A stretch of 64,000 bases of DNA from Amblyomma americanum (lineage: Eukaryota; Arthropoda; Arachnida; Ixodida; Ixodidae): positions 181,259,478 to 181,323,477 of the forward strand of contig NC_135497.1 of assembly GCF_052857255.1 (NCBI RefSeq). The letters run 5' to 3'. Below the pieces are notes generated by a model. It was not told where the DNA came from, did no database searches, and saw nothing but the letters and a program-made list of their open reading frames with translations. The translations under genes and the position numbers were made by a program. The stretch's first letter is position 1. Every line of letters begins with the position of its first letter. Shown here in pieces: positions 22,296-37,100 of the stretch.

Positions 22296-23745
22296 GTGAG
22301 CATCAATCTCGGCCGATGCCGGGCAGTGAAGCCACGCCGCGCGGCTCCACTGCCCGGCTCGGGAGCAAGAATTTGCATGCGTTATTTCTAATGCCGCTTG
22401 CTCGTGGGAAATCATGCCTTGCGGCAAGATTGTTTGCCTTCCTTCAGGTAACGTCAGTTTTACCTGCAGATCAGTAAGTGCCCACCGTGACCGTACCCCT
22501 TCGTAAGCATTGAACGGCACCGGCTTGCCTCTTTTTGACAAAAATTCCTGTCTGTAGCTTCTGAGGTGACTCGCATTACAGTTGTAGTGTTATATGAATG
22601 CAGTTGCTGGTACAGTGTTCAAGGCGGTACTTTTGGAAGAAGCTGCATTGCAGTTTGTGTATGATGTTAGTAAGACCAACTTTCTTGAACGTCTTTTAAC
22701 TCTTTGTCCTGGCGAAGTGAAAAACCGGATGTTTTAAGGTGATCACATTCCTTCGGTCTCCAATTTTCGATATTCTGAATGTATGGAGAAACACGTGCTG
22801 TACAATTTTTTGAAGCCCTAGTTCTCTCTATTCAGTGAACGTTCGGCGAAGCCCTTCTGTGGCGGTCCGCTTCGAGATCCGCAGACACGCGCGCCGCGGC
22901 TAGCAGGGGGTCAGCTGACAAAAGCCGTCTGCAAGATGGGGAAAAGACATCTCGCGGCAAGGTCGCTCGCGAGTCTCATCGGCACGTCTCTGAGCTACCT
23001 CCTCGGGAAAGGTCGCTGCCGGTGTAGTCCCCTGTCGTTGCTATAGCCGTCGTCTGACCGTGCGAGTGTGCGTTGTTTGTGTGTGCGTGTGAGTGTCCGG
23101 TCTTGCATACTTGCCTCGGCAGTCTCATTGCTGATGCTGCTCACGATTTCCACTGATAAGACAGAAACAACCTGGCATGGTGAAATCGCAGGTCCCAGCA
23201 ACAATAACATGCAGTACACGGCTCTGGTTCAACCACCATGCGCTACTAAAATCTCGGTTCTTAGCGATATATTCTTGATGTATACTTTTACCCCGTGTGT
23301 GTGCTTTTGTTTCTCTTGTAGCTTTTTGGTCCCGTCGTGTTTTGCGTCCGCCTAGCTGCCTGCCCGCCTATTTTCGAATCTTCGTTTTCTCCTCTCTGCC
23401 AGAAGTGCTGCCGATCACCGCAAGTTCAGGGAAATGCGTCTGTCGTGCTCCCGCCGCCTTTTCTCCTTCGGTATTTTTTTTTTAATTCCTGCTACCGCCC
23501 TCCCGCCAGGTCCGTGTGCGTGCGCGTGCGTTAGTTTCTCGAGCGTCAAATTCTCGTTTCGTCCTCTTCGGGCTTTTTGCTTCCCCCCTCTCGGCACTGC
23601 GCCAGGATGTATAAATATACATAGCCTCCACTATCGCGTGAATCTTGCGGGTCGCCAAAGCAAATTCCTCTCTTGAGGGACAGAATTCGTACGGGATGGC
23701 TACCTGGTCTCCTAAAAAACACATTTTATTCCTGGGCTTTGATTC

Positions 23746-23928
<183 letters not shown>

Positions 23929-26900
23929 GAAAGCACCGAAACCTAGAAGCATAGAGGAATATTTCAATCTCTTCTTTATTTTGTAGCGTCGATAATAGGA
24001 AATTAATAGTGTAATTATGTTATCGCTGAAAGATAATTGATTAGGAAACAGAAGAAAAAAACAACACTTGCCGCCGATCGGATAAGAACAATGTGTATAG
24101 GTGGGTGGAGGATATTTCAAGCAAGAGTGAAATTATATGCATCCACAGCAGCCCAGCCGTACGGCTATAAAGAAACCTAACAGCTTTCCCTGGCACTTCG
24201 GAGTTGAAAAATTCCTCGCGGTCTGGCGTAGAGAGATCTCCCATTATTAAGCAAGGTGCCTTTGGTTGAGCGACAGGCTGTAAACTTGACGAGATCACTG
24301 ATGCACGTGACGGCGGTGCTGCATTCTTGGCTCATTCGTTTCTTTGCGAGTCTGCCACTGAGTACAGCGATCAGCATATAACACGGCGCAATGCACCTGC
24401 AGCTGTCAGTGACAGCGTAAGAACTGAACGGAGCAGAATGCAAGCATATAAAGATTGTCGTTGATAGCGCAGCCTGTCAGCTCCAACAGCTGCATTGTTC
24501 GATCGACTCTCCAAGTCTTGTTTGTGAACGACAAAATGTTGCATCTGTAGGGACCGCCAAGAACATTGGATTTAACGCGTAATTCAAGCGTTCGTATTTC
24601 ACAAGAGGTTTAGCGTATCTGGAGGTTTTGCTTCATTCGTTAGGTAGATTGTTTTGCTACGCTAATTAGAAAAGGTCAAGCGTTTAGTATGAATTTATGC
24701 ATTATTTTTCTTCCCCTAAAACATCCAAGTTAACACATTTGCTTAAATGTGCAATTTGGATTGTTAGGTGGGACCATAGACACCGGAAAGGCCGATGGCG
24801 AATAATCGTATAATTCGAACGGGTAACGGGGTGCAAGTAATATTTCCGAAAGCTATGGCTGACCAACCTCGAAATCGACGTTACGGCCGGTGACTACTGC
24901 GCGGGGCCGACAGTGTGAAAAACATTTCGCGACTGAATTCCGCTAATCTTCTGAGTCGTTGATTCTCCGGCTTGTATCAGACCACTCGTTTTTGCTCGCT
25001 AATGCCGTTGGTCTTGAGCGTGTTTTGTGATACAAAGTTGGCAAGGATTAGCTCTTCTTATTTATATATGTATATAAAATATATGTCAGTCAAACGCTAA
25101 TTTTCCCAAAGGAATTCATTGTTCTTGCAATCCGAATGCAAAAGGACGACTGAAACAGTATGCAGAAAGGGCCCATTGTCTACGATGTTGCTCGTGTGTA
25201 TTATGGGTTGTCTTTTAAATCCACCTTCGCAGAAGTGGTTTCAGATGATTATTTCGAATCAGTCAAGTACCATACCGGCTGAGAACGTTGAGAAATAAGT
25301 CGCGTCGTACTTTTTAACGAAAACTAAATTTACGCTTGGAAAGACGTCAGGAGGATTCTCAACACTTGCAGCATGGCTTCGAAGTGCGCGCACATTTACT
25401 CGCATGCCGGTATTTCCGTGCAGCCCAGCATATTTTCAACTCCTGTAAAGGGAGAGCTGCCGAGACGTCCATCGGTGCCATTTCACTGGAGTTAAGAGGA
25501 GTGGGACCACACAGTAGCATAGATGTGAAACGGTCAGTTGTTGGCGTCGACGATGTGAACCGCTAACGTCCGGCGTCCATCATGGCACTGCATGCATCGT
25601 GAACGCCCGACTGTCTGCAGACAGCGTTGCTTCGGCATGCCCGTTGAAAAAATTAGCGTTTCAAAAAGCAGTCATGCATATTTCTATTACACGCGCTGTC
25701 CCTCTCACGGACCGCGCACATAGCCACGGAAAGCATATACAGGCAACGCGCACAACGGATGCAAGTTAGGCGACGCGGCGCAGAGGTAGACTCGCCCTGC
25801 GCTGGTGTTTTGGTCCTGGCCGTGTTTTTAAGCGCGCCCATATAGGCCCGAGGCGCGCGGCTCTGCATGCTGTCAGTTCGGTAGCTGCGGAAGTGCGCGA
25901 TTTATTATGCTTGCAGAGCGCCGTTCGTTGCTTCTTTGCCGAAATATTTGCGCTCGGGACATGTGGCCGGCACGTTGGCCACACGGAGGGTGAGGCCGCC
26001 GCGCCGGCTAATAGCTCGCGCTATACACTGGTGGCTTGGAGAATCATGCGTAGGTGGGAGGCCAGCAGATCGGGCGAGCTCTTCGTGAGTTCGTCGACAG
26101 CCACTCGCCGCTGCGCGGCCTTTCCGGGAGTTCGGTGTGCATCGAAGACTTTCTCAGCCATGGGAAGACGTCGAAGCGCTCGGCACCGCGGGTGCTGAGT
26201 ATATGGCGGCGAGGCGTGTCCCAGCTTGTGGCGGTGCAGTGCTCAGGGGCTGCATAAAGAGGGAAGCAGGAAAAAACTAGCGGGAATCGCTGCGACCAGA
26301 AATTGCTCTTTAGGTTGTGACCGATAGTGCGACGTATATGGGTTCGAAATGCAAAGGTTGCTGTATACAATGCGACGCTTTGCTTTCTGTGCTTCTGGCA
26401 CGCCGAATAACATAGCCGCAGGTGGGAATGTGTTGGTCCATCTGTCCGGTCCCGTTCTCGCTGGCCTGCTTCATCTTCTGGACCGATCTGTGTGTCGCCA
26501 TATCTGCTGTAAGCACGAGCGGTTCTGTCCTCGCCAGGCATGCACGCTGAGACCGTCTTCGAGAACGCGGTGCTCCTCAAATGGCGCAACAGCATTGCCA
26601 GTTAACACCGAGGTTCGCGCCCACTGTTGGTGGGCTTTGTGTACACGAAGCTGTCAGGACTGCCGCGTGTCTCGTGCCATAACGTCCCTCTTGAGCGGAC
26701 GTTCATCTCCGTAACGGCGATGCTCGGCAATGGGCCAACGCTGCGTGGCGGTCAGGGCTTCCGTGCACGATTGTCGACTGCTGGCGCATGTACCGACAAA
26801 CGGCTCCGACTGCCCAGAGCACATGCGTTCGTCCACTGCCATAGCAGCGCCTTGAGCCCTGCATTTTTTTAAAAATCGTCCACGAGGCATACACTTAGAC

Positions 26901-29900
26901 GCCAGCGGTGTTAGTAACAACGCCACCGTAAACCTTCCGCGAGCCGTTGTCGAACGTTTTCCTCTGGTAGGAGAATGATTTCCAGGCACTAAGTGTTTTG
27001 TGAATGATGAGTAAAATGAGAATCAGACCTTAGTTTGAGATTCCAAATGACGATTAGCGATTTTTTCCGGAGATGCAGTTTGCTGACGCATTAAAGATGC
27101 AGCACAAAATGCGCGTTGCCGCCTGTTGATGGCTGATAAGTGCGGTGAGAGCAGCTTTTATCCTACCGCACTAAGATCAGCAGAAAATCGGTGGCAATTA
27201 GTGCTGGCTTCGTATTAATCTGGGCGCTTGATATTAGTCTGGAAAGTGGGGAAATTTCGAAATTTGTTTTGCGTTGCATCGTTCCGAGCGTCCACAGAGC
27301 GTGGTTTCACCGAGTGCTCTATTCTCGTAGTGTTGAGTAAGTAATTATCTGCAGTTAAAAGGAATTATTAATAAATTCCACTCATCCTTTTCCTGGGCAG
27401 TTAAACCTGCACTGGCCAAAGTGTGCGCAATTCCACGGCGACCATGTAGCCATGCGCCAGTGTAGCTTATACCCATATAGGGCTGCAGCAGTAAGGCGCG
27501 AATAGTTGCGCTTTCACGAAAACATGCGCTTCATGTAAGGTTGCGGCTTCTTATCTCCGTGGCATACCGGAGCAGCTTTCCCGCGTGCCCATGTACAGCG
27601 TAAAAAAAAAAAAAATGCCGTACTCTTCTGCGCAAGGCTGATTTATACTAGCCCGCCAGAAAACGCTTCTACTGTTTATGCTAGCCCAACAGAACGGGCT
27701 TCGTATGTACCCCAGCTGCTTGTCCACACTGGCCTGGTGCTCGCGAGTAGTCGCAGCCAGAAGAGCTGATTGTTGGGCGAGTAGGTGGTGCATTTTAAGG
27801 GGAATGCTAGCACGCGCACTGAAGGGCATATAGGCTGGGAGGGACGCTAAAGAGGCAGCATCACAGAGTTGGAAGTGCAGCATTCTGCGACGTTCCCTTC
27901 TAGTGTCTGACGTTTATCTGCGCTGTCGAGTGCGTTTTTTTTTTTTCTAACTGGCGGCACAAACTGTCTTGCTCAGGAAAGGAAGTGACCTAAGTTACGA
28001 GTAAGTGTCCCAAGCACCCGATGACGTTAGCTAGAAGAAGTCCGCAAAAGGGGTTCACGACGCCCTCTTCTTGAGCACCGAATGTGGTCGTGGTCTTCAG
28101 CCGAACTACTGCCGGCGCTCACCGCCGTCCAGTATTCTTCCGCTCGTGCATACTTGGCGCCTGTAAAGCTGCCGCTAGCGCATTCGTCAGAGCCACCGAA
28201 CAGAGGCGTAGAAACCCTGCTTGAAATTACAAGTGTTTTGAAGCGGAAGTCAGTTGAAGGCTTTTTTTCATAATTCGAGTCTGCAAGATAAAAAAAAAAA
28301 GAAATACAATTTTGAAGTGTAATCTCCTCAATGCTTACTCGGAGGCACTCGATACCAATAAGCGTCCGCGCACTGCCGCGGTGATGTGTGCGAGGCGGGC
28401 CCATGGACGGCGGAACCTGCAGGCTGTGCGGTGCATGTTTCGGCGCACCTGTCGCGTATACCTTGCTCACGCTGCATTCGGCGAACTCCAAGACGTGGGT
28501 TTTCGCCGCCCGGCACGGGCTTGGACGGCTCCACTGCCTGGGTCACTGATTCCGCTGCCCAAGGGCTGTGGCGCTCGGCTGGGTTGGTCGCGCGATCAGA
28601 TAAAGGGGATGCGAAACAATCGCGGCGAGAGGGAGCGATAAAAGGAGCGTGGCGGCGAGTGCGAAAGTGCGGGGATGGAGTTGCCTCCCGCGGTTTGCTC
28701 TCCGCGCCTCAGGCCGGGGTCAGGGGGCTCGCCAGGCGTTGCGCGGCTGCCCCGAGAGCGTGAGTACACACACTCGCGCGCCGTGTGCGCTAATAGCTGG
28801 AGCACACGGCGCCGCACGAACTTGTCCCCGGAGCGTTCCTGTGCACGTGCAACGGGGTCAATTGTTCCTCAGCGGTGCCCTGGAAGGGATGTTGACGCCT
28901 CGCCCCGCGCACACCGAGTTGCGAGCTCTTGCCTTGTCCACATTCTGGGGCCCCTCTGGGAGCAGTGCTCCTCGGAGACGGCCGTCTTCTCCCCGTTCGC
29001 GCCGTGATGCCAGCGGCGACATGGTCATATTCGAACCCACGTGTCCTGTGGTCTGGCTTTCATGCTAACATCGTGGACCTTGGTTCAAGTTCGCTGGTTT
29101 ATTCGTTTCCCTGTTAGCCCGCGCAGTCGGGAAGTATTCTAAAACCCCGCGGTTCGTTGTCCTGGGGAGTCTTGCCGCGGCAAACGAGTTGTGCGTGCCT
29201 CTCCCTTAGGGCTGGTTTATGGAGAATGCATCATCTGGCGGTCGTGCATGGTGGCAGGCTCTTTATAGTCTGCGTTCGCGGTTCCCCCGCTGTTGCCTGA
29301 CTGCGGCAGAATGCTGCCACAGCTGACGTTTGTTCATCGAGTATAAGCTGCGGCTGCGCCTTGTGTTGCTGGGGCCACCACTGAACTTGGGCTGTATCAC
29401 CAAGCTGGACGTTCCACGGACGTTCTCCTTCCTCGTTCGGCTTCATCGGCGCGCCTTGTTGGCGCGTATAGAAGCGCCGCTTCGTTACCCGTTCGTGACC
29501 ACCGGGGGCTCACATGGGGCGACATGCGATTCCGTGTCGGTGGCGGAAGCAACGAAACGAATCGCGTGTGCACCGAGGCCAGCCCTCGCTCGCAGCGGTC
29601 TGGTAGCGTAGCGTACGCCGAGGGGAGGGCGGGGGGTGTTCGCGGGGTGTCGTAACTGGCTGGTTCGCCTTCGAAGCGAGTCCCGGTGCCGTTCGCAGCA
29701 GCAGCGGTGCCGGGAAGTTGCGCGGCGCAGCCAGCCCGTTGCCAGAGCGCGCAACGAGTCCCCGGCTGCGCGGGCGCCGACGCAGCCAGCAAGGTCGCCT
29801 ATTTTCAGGTGGTGCGGCACTCCAGCACGCTTGCGCATACAGTGCGGCCAGGAAGTGCGCTCTTCGTCTCCGTCGTGTGCAGGGGCAGCAACCGCCGACG

Positions 29901-31051
29901 GGCTGGCAGCAGCAGCTGTCATTTGCGCGCCGCTGCCCTGCCAGCGGTTCAGCTCGGCGCGTGCCTGGGCAAGAGCGCGAGTTCATCGGCGGGGACCACC
30001 TCCCCGTGGGTCTCATTCGGTGCGGGCGTTGTTGCTGCCTCCGTAATTCCGAGGTGGCAACCCGAAGAGAAAGCTGCTTGCATTGCATACCGGAAGAGTG
30101 ATAAGGGCGGATGCAGGGACGGACGATGCCGTGAATGGCACCAACTTGGGGACGCCCATGCGCGCACGCTGAAGGCGTTCCTGGAGGAAAGCTGAGAACA
30201 ACGCGAATGTGAGGGGTTCACTCGGAGGACGCGGTTTTTCGAGGGAAAATGAAAGAAGCTTATACAAGATGCCCGCAAAGCCGTACTCTAGCCTCTGCAG
30301 TTGCAGAGCGTCGAGTGATCTGAACGCCTTTCTAATTTTCGTTTTCCGGCGGCAAATCTGTCTGATACGGCCCCTACCTCTATTGAGGCTGTGTATACAT
30401 GAAGGGAGAGTCGTGAAAAGAGGGGAACACGAAAACGAAGCTGCGAACAGCTTGAGACCACTCGGTTATGCCACCTGACAGCCGGCGATCGGAAAAGAAA
30501 AAAAAAAACGTCGAAAGGCATGTGGATGTCTGGCTGTAAGTCATGCACTGTACTGTCTTATAGGCAGTGCTTAAAGTCTGCCTCCATCGAAGTAGGCTGT
30601 CTAGTGATTCGAGCACAGGTAGGGAGGGAAATTAAGAGGGAGAGAGAGAGAGAGAGAGAAAGCAGCTGGTGACCCGTTTTACGCATCGTTCTATACGAAG
30701 GGGAGAAATCATTTTTAAACGTTGTTGTTTGCTTAGTTCATGTCACATACCTGAAACAAACGATCCCCACGCTCTGCCACTGTGCTCGTTGTTGTGTAGC
30801 CTTGGAGCTGAGCGGCTAGCTCTCAACTGACTCGTGGTGCGAAGGCATGGTTTTTTTTTTCATCCACCCTTTGTGTAGTGCTACCAACTTTGTATTTTTC
30901 TCTGTCTTGGGTTTAAGAAAACATGTTTATGATTCTGACTAAAAACCACAGCGAAATTTTCGATGCGATAGAGAAGAATGTTTCGACCACTACTGCTGAC
31001 AAGAAGAATGAAAAAAATGTGGCTTGCTTCGGATTCATATGCAGTCTCTAC

Positions 31052-31155
31052 ACTCTGAACAGAAAGGAGTAAAAAATGGGAGTAAGCTGTACTCTAGCAC
31101 TGGAGGACAGCTGACTCCCATTTTTACTCCATATAGGCGTATTCGTGTTCAGAGT
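31052..31155. mobile_element. Foldback / MITE-like palindromic element
   Basis: The left arm ACTCTGAACA ... GGAGTAAAAAATGGGAGT ... AGCTGT (31052-31090) recurs inverted as ACAGCT ... ACTCCCATTTTTACTCC ... TGTTCAGAGT (31107-31155), with a short loop of about 16 bases. The right arm has a 10-base insertion-like difference. I recall similar GGAGTAAAAATGGGAGT palindromes as repeats in tick sequences. No transposase is encoded. Target-site duplication was not clear. Confidence 0.6.
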
Positions 31156-31175
31156 ATGCATTCTAGCAGCACGGA

Positions 31176-31188
31176 GGGGGGGGGGGGG
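31176..31188. repeat. Poly-G tract (13)
   Basis: A run of 13 G follows the foldback element, within a purine-rich stretch. Confidence 0.85.
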
Positions 31189-34100
31189 TCTAGATCCCTT
31201 CCCAGTAGTGGTAGCAGGGGTGGAGGGGGAGGGAGGTCTGAGACCTCCCCGACTTTAAGCACTGCTTTATAGGCAGCGCGGATTCTCGTTCTTCGGCGAG
31301 AAAGGGCTGTCCGTTTGCTTTTTAAAGTGTTGTTAACCGACCGTTAGCGGCCGGGACGCTTGTTTCTGGCTCATCATTTTCACCGTCTTCGCGCAGCAGG
31401 ACGGAGAGAGAGATAGAAAAAAAAGAAACAAAATGAGGCGCTCTTGTATGCGTAAAAAGCTGAGGGCCGCGGAGTCTTCGCTTTCGCTTACTTCGCGTGG
31501 TACGCCGCCGTGCGGAGATCGATCATTTGTCCTTTCGGCTCTCTAATTATCTTCTCGGCCTAATTGACTTTCTTCGAGCGTATGCACGTGCGTTGTTGCG
31601 AAATGCCCCGCGTCGCGGTGAATACCGCGCCGCGCCGCCGCTACACCCAGCGCCCACGAAAATGCTCCGACCGTATTATACAATTCACCACAGGGCCCGC
31701 CAGGAATGGCGCGCGTAGTATGCTTGGCTTCGCGGCGCGTACGCGCACTGCAAGCGTTGCCCTGTCTGGCGGCCGCGCGTGTTGCCGGAACGAGTCTGCG
31801 TCTCGCCTCCGGGATCCCGTGGATGGAGCCGGCCTCTCCTCTCCGTAGCCGGCGGGCGTCGTTGCTCTAGCTGATAGTAGCCCACCTTTCAGGGTCGCGA
31901 TTCATCGAGTCTCGTGTATTCCTTTGTCGCGCAAGGGTGCGTATCAGTGGCAGTCTGTGGAGCGTTGGATGGAATGTAGATACTATCCCCAGTTTTTTTT
32001 TTCTCTTGCTCCTTGTTGTTCTGAGCGCATTGTCTGTTATTTTATCCCTTCTTTCTCTTTCTCCCTAACCATGGACACCTGGACTTTTAAGATCCCGTTG
32101 CCAAGGGGTGAGTAGTGGCGTACAAAAAAAAAAGAACAGAGAAAAGGGAAAAGCGCTGTTAAGCTGTTGTTAGCAATAAAACAAGCCGCCGAGTGCGATT
32201 CGTATCAGTTTGGACGCCACGTGGGGGTGTGTTTTTCTTTTGCAGACGGAGGGAGCACGTCGTAAAGGTTTGCTACTCGCTATTGGAGTGTTCGGTCGTC
32301 GAAGAGAGACGATGTGCAGCTGCTTATATGATTGTTGCACTGAGTGGCTGTGTGCGTTGTAGTAAGGGGCTCACTTCGAAAGTACTGCTTCGGTCCCACC
32401 CATTGGCATTTGTCGGGGCACGGTTGTGATTGCGCGTGCATGTCAGTCGCATGTTAAGCACCTAATGTTCGTTCGCATCATACGTGTTACTTATTCGGCT
32501 TTGCGGTTCTATGAAGGAGGGGACTTTCAACGCCGTCTGTGAGGAATGCCGACTTTCAGGTTCATCTGAAAGTCGTATAATGGGGGTGAAATGATACGTT
32601 GAATTTCAAGCCTCTTTTGAGAAGACCTGTTCGGCCATCAAATCTGCTTTCTTTCTTTCTTCTTTTTTTCTGCGTGGCGTTATGCATCGCTTCGTAACGG
32701 CAGTCCATCTGATGAATATTCTTTTTTGTGAACAAAATTGCTGTTCCAGTTGAGTTTGCCTCCAACCCGCACTTTTACTGTTTGTTCTGATGGGCTTATA
32801 TAGGATAAAGCGCGTTCACCACATGGTTACAAAAGAAGCTCGCCTTGCTACTGTCAGTACTGAATGAGAGATGGAGGCTTATTGCGGGGTCTTGTTATAG
32901 GACTGCCTTTATGCAGGTTTCGCGTCATGCGATGATCCGCCGTGATGCGAAGTGGTCTTGTGGTTGCCAATGCCCGCTTACCGTCTACCTGAATATAAAG
33001 ACTAAATACCCCTTTTTTCAAATGCTGAGATTGAGCTCCATCAGCGAGAATACTGCACGGTCCCTACAGAGCGTACATGTGCGGAGCGCTTTCGCGGTTA
33101 TTCAGAGGGGGACAAAGGAAAAAAAAATAAAGGAGGAGGGGTGTATGACTAAGTGAACCGACCTCTTTCGAACTGCAGGGAACGCTTAAACAACACAAGG
33201 TAGCCACAGCCTTATGCAGTGTTGCATTGTTTTGCCATCTATACGGAAGCAGGGGGCCATGAGTATTATAATTATGATATGGCGATGGGCTCCAGTGACA
33301 ATTGTTTTTGCCGTAGTGTGTAGGCTCGCTATTTCGACTGTCTGTGCAGCTTAGCAGCATCTATCATCGAGAATCGTCTGCTTCATGCGAAGCACGAAAC
33401 AAAAAATAGAAATACAAGTCAGAAGAAAGGGAGAGAAAGGGAACGGTCTGAGAGACTCGGGTTTTCTCGTTTTGAAGCTGCGCTTGATCATTTGGCTTTG
33501 TGAGGGGGCGCCTGTCGTGGGAAACCCCCGGAATAATTGGTTTTTCCACGGTGGCCCCTAATGAACGCCGACATGTCTGTGCACAGTCGCTTTGCTGTCG
33601 TCGTTCCCTGCGAGCGGGATGAGTGAACGCGTGTTCTGTATGTATATAGCTCGGCAGCAGAGCGTCACAAATCCGACGCAGCGAATAACTAGCGTTTCAA
33701 GCCAAAAAGTCGACCGAGCCAAGACGCCTCCCACGTAACGAACGGTAGCAGCGAAGCGAAGACGTCGTTTACGAAGCGTCTGACTCATCATGTGGGTCTT
33801 GGCGTGCCTTACATTTAATGTGTCGACGCTGACCGTTTGGCAACCTGAGCCCACTGGTACAGCTCGCGATGCTAGTAGATTCCTGGCTGCCGCACTCAGA
33901 AGAGGGCAGGACGCCAACTGCACCACGATGACGCGTGTCAAGCGGCATTCAGCTGCCGTAATAGCGTGGCGCTTTCTGCGAACAAGGCCGCCGTGGAGGG
34001 GCGGAAAATACTGTCTCGTCTGGTTGGCGCCCTCTCCGTTCCACTCGTGACCCCTGTCGACCAGGCCCTAGTTTGCCAGGGCCGCCGTGTAGACACACTC

Positions 34101-37100
34101 GGCTGCGGTGTCGCACCGAGTCTCGAAGCCGGACGGCTGTTCGTCCTGGAAGCAGCGCGCGCAAAACCAGACATCCGCAGTGGCACGAAGGGGAACGTGC
34201 GCGTTTCTGTCTCCCCTCTTCCGTCCTCGTGTGTCTGGGCGCCGTGTATCGGGCCGTCATTCGGGATTAGACTGCTCTTGCACACAATAGAGCGCGCTGC
34301 TCGGGAGGGGTTTGCAGGTGCCCCATTTGAGGCTGCCGAGACGAAAACGCGTCGTGCACTGCCGCCGTCCAGAGCCCAGCGGTCGACGCTGCCGCCGCAC
34401 GCAGGGCGTGCTCGGACAAGTAGCGGTGCGCTGTTCGTGGCCGCTGCCAAGTGCGCGTATGCCATACACGCGGGGCACGACGGCCTTCCCGGCGCGGGGC
34501 GTTGCTTGCCTGCTACCGTCGCACGTGCGCATTCCCTTCGCGCCTGACTGCAGGACGTTTGATGAACGGCGCGCGGCGGCCGTAAACACCGGCGCATTCG
34601 CCGCGCGTGTACGACGCCGGTGTCGAAAGCCGAGTCGCCCGTGGTGTCACCGCTTCGGCGCGGGGGCCCGGGCGCGACTCAAGCTGCGGTCTGCAGCCTC
34701 AGTTGCAGGTGGCGCCTGTCGCCCTTTGGCGACGTCGGTGCTCGACGATGTGGCGTGCACCTCTGCGGACAAGGGTTTCTGTACCCGTTATAGGAGCATT
34801 AAGTATCGTAATAAAATCGCTGCCGGGAAGTGATGCGGTTTCTAAGGTGTCACAAATGTTGTCCTCTCTTTGTGTTCCATGCGCACCTTTTAAGTGAATG
34901 AGTTGAAAGCTTACTGCTAGCGTAGCCCCGGGCGCCAGGCGTTTGGTTCACGTTGTAATGGGCATTTCCGCCGATGTGCGCTCCTATTGCGAGATGCCGA
35001 GTTCTCTCTCTCTCTCTCCCGCATGTATACATTCACTTTGCAACGGCGACGGAAAAGCGCTCGCTTGCCATCGCGTTTTCCTCCATTTGCCTTAAACGTC
35101 CACCGTAACTCTTTTTCCTTGTGGCCGGGCGTGCTGCAAAACTTTACCAGGCTTTTGGCCCTGCTCCTACTGATTCGCTTGGTATTCATGCATGTGTACA
35201 TATACGACGAGGCTGCCTTTTGTTTGATGCTGGGGCTTTAATGGTCATCGGACTGCTTGTAAGGCGTGGTCCCAATTGGGCGTCTTTTCATGTCAGGTGC
35301 GTTCCTTGATACTTTTTACGTCTTGAAAGCACTTTATAGCACATACATTTCCTTGTGCGTTTTTTTTTTTACGTTGTGTTTCTGAAGGGACGGACGGAAA
35401 GTCCTACATTTACGCTGAAGCTCAGCCATACATTCGTCCGCTCTTGTAAAAGAAAGCGAGACCTTGTACCGGGGGCCTTCCGAAGGAAACTCTAGGGGTG
35501 ATATCAGGGACTGTGCATCAGGGCCGCCCTATCGCGTGGCGGCTGTGTGCAGGGGAGACCCTCCGTTGTGATGGCACGCCAGTACCCATGGGACCTCGGC
35601 TGCGTACGTGGCCGCAGCTTCGCAGGCGGGGTCCTTCCGGCTAGCTTGCTGCTTGCGATGCGATGCATCTTTCCACAGTGGCGCTATAAATCGCCTTATC
35701 ATTTTTCACGTCGTTTCAGTGCGCAAGCTTGTCATGCGCGTTCTCTCTTGGGCCACTGATATCTGAATCGGCAGACTCCTGTTTCTTTAGCCTGTGGTAG
35801 TATTACCCTTGGAAAAGCAACCGCCCGAGAAACAGCGCAGCCCCGCAGAAGGTTCGCGAACCTCGCGGCTGCCCGTGACCCCCTTGCAGGGGTGCAACAT
35901 CGCAGTGCCTCGTGCTGCGCCTGGCCCGCCATCCCGCCGTGCTGCCGGGAATAATACCGTTAGTGCGGCCGGGAACGAGGGACGCGTCTCTGGCGAAGCC
36001 CTCGGGGCGGCAGGAGGAGGGAGCCGCGTATCTCGAGGGCCACAGTTTATGGCCGCTGCGGCCGGTGGCGCGCAAGGCCAAGGTCGCCCACTTGTTGCCA
36101 GCGTCTCCTGCGAGCGGTGGTGGCCTGTCAAGCGACGCCTGCGAGGCAGAAAGGATCCAGCAGCCGGGCGGCTTCCTATCGCCGGCGCTGTCGAAGCCGG
36201 TTCTCCGGTCGCTCCCCTTTTGTCGCTTCTCGGGTCTGGTTTGGACAGCCCGCTTCCACGTTCTGCTTCAAAAGCAGCGCCGACGCTTCCCAGTGGCCGC
36301 ACTTCGTGGACTCGGTGCAGCGAAGTGCGCGCGCCGCTTCCCCGACAAATTTATGCCCCGTTTGGACGGCCGCGGAAACAGCTGCGACCAGCTGCGTCGG
36401 CTGTGTATCATCTCGACCCGCGTCACGCTGTCTACGCATGTTCGCCGCCACGAAAAGGCGCGCCAGATGTGCCAGCACCGAATCTCCTGCCGGTGTGCGC
36501 ACGGGCGCTTCCGCGGCCCGGGATCACTTTCTGCGAGCTGGCCCAAGCGGCGAAAGTTGTTCGGCCCAGTTTGCAACACTGCGGCAACGTTTCGCTCCGG
36601 CTCGTGCCAGAATGCGTGTGCAACGTATCCAAGGTTTTGCTCCCGCTCGTCCGCAAAGAGTGAAAGGACAATGCGGAGGTGTCGGCGTCGCTCGCACTGT
36701 GTTGGGACCGTCGAGCAGCCTGCGGGACGCGAGCGTCTTGCAGTGGGTCGCTGGCACATGCCTGCCCCGGGGCGGCCCAACCGTCGCGGCGTCCGGGAGT
36801 CGCGGTGGCGACGCGTCAAACCGGATCCCGATAGGGGCGCTTCCGATTCATCTCCGCGCGCGCGGAGGGGACGAGCGGATGCCGTGCGGATCCCTCTCGC
36901 TCGGTCAGCCTCGCCCCATCCTCCTCCGCAGCTTCGTTCCGCTTCCGTGGCATCTGCCGCGGGAAATACGCCGGGAGCAGGACCCCCGAAAGATGCTGCC
37001 CACCGTGCGCCTCCTTTAAATTCGTGCGTTCCGAGAAATCGCGGAGCCCGATCTCTGTGGGCGTCATCGTGTGTCTCCGGGGCGCTGTTCGCGGGCACGG

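Noticed and set aside
32071..32107. Short alternative FHOD first exon (ATG in good context followed by a GTGAGT donor)
   Set aside because: It would leave in phase 1, which does not fit the phase-0 acceptor of FHOD exon 2, and the 12 residues match nothing known.
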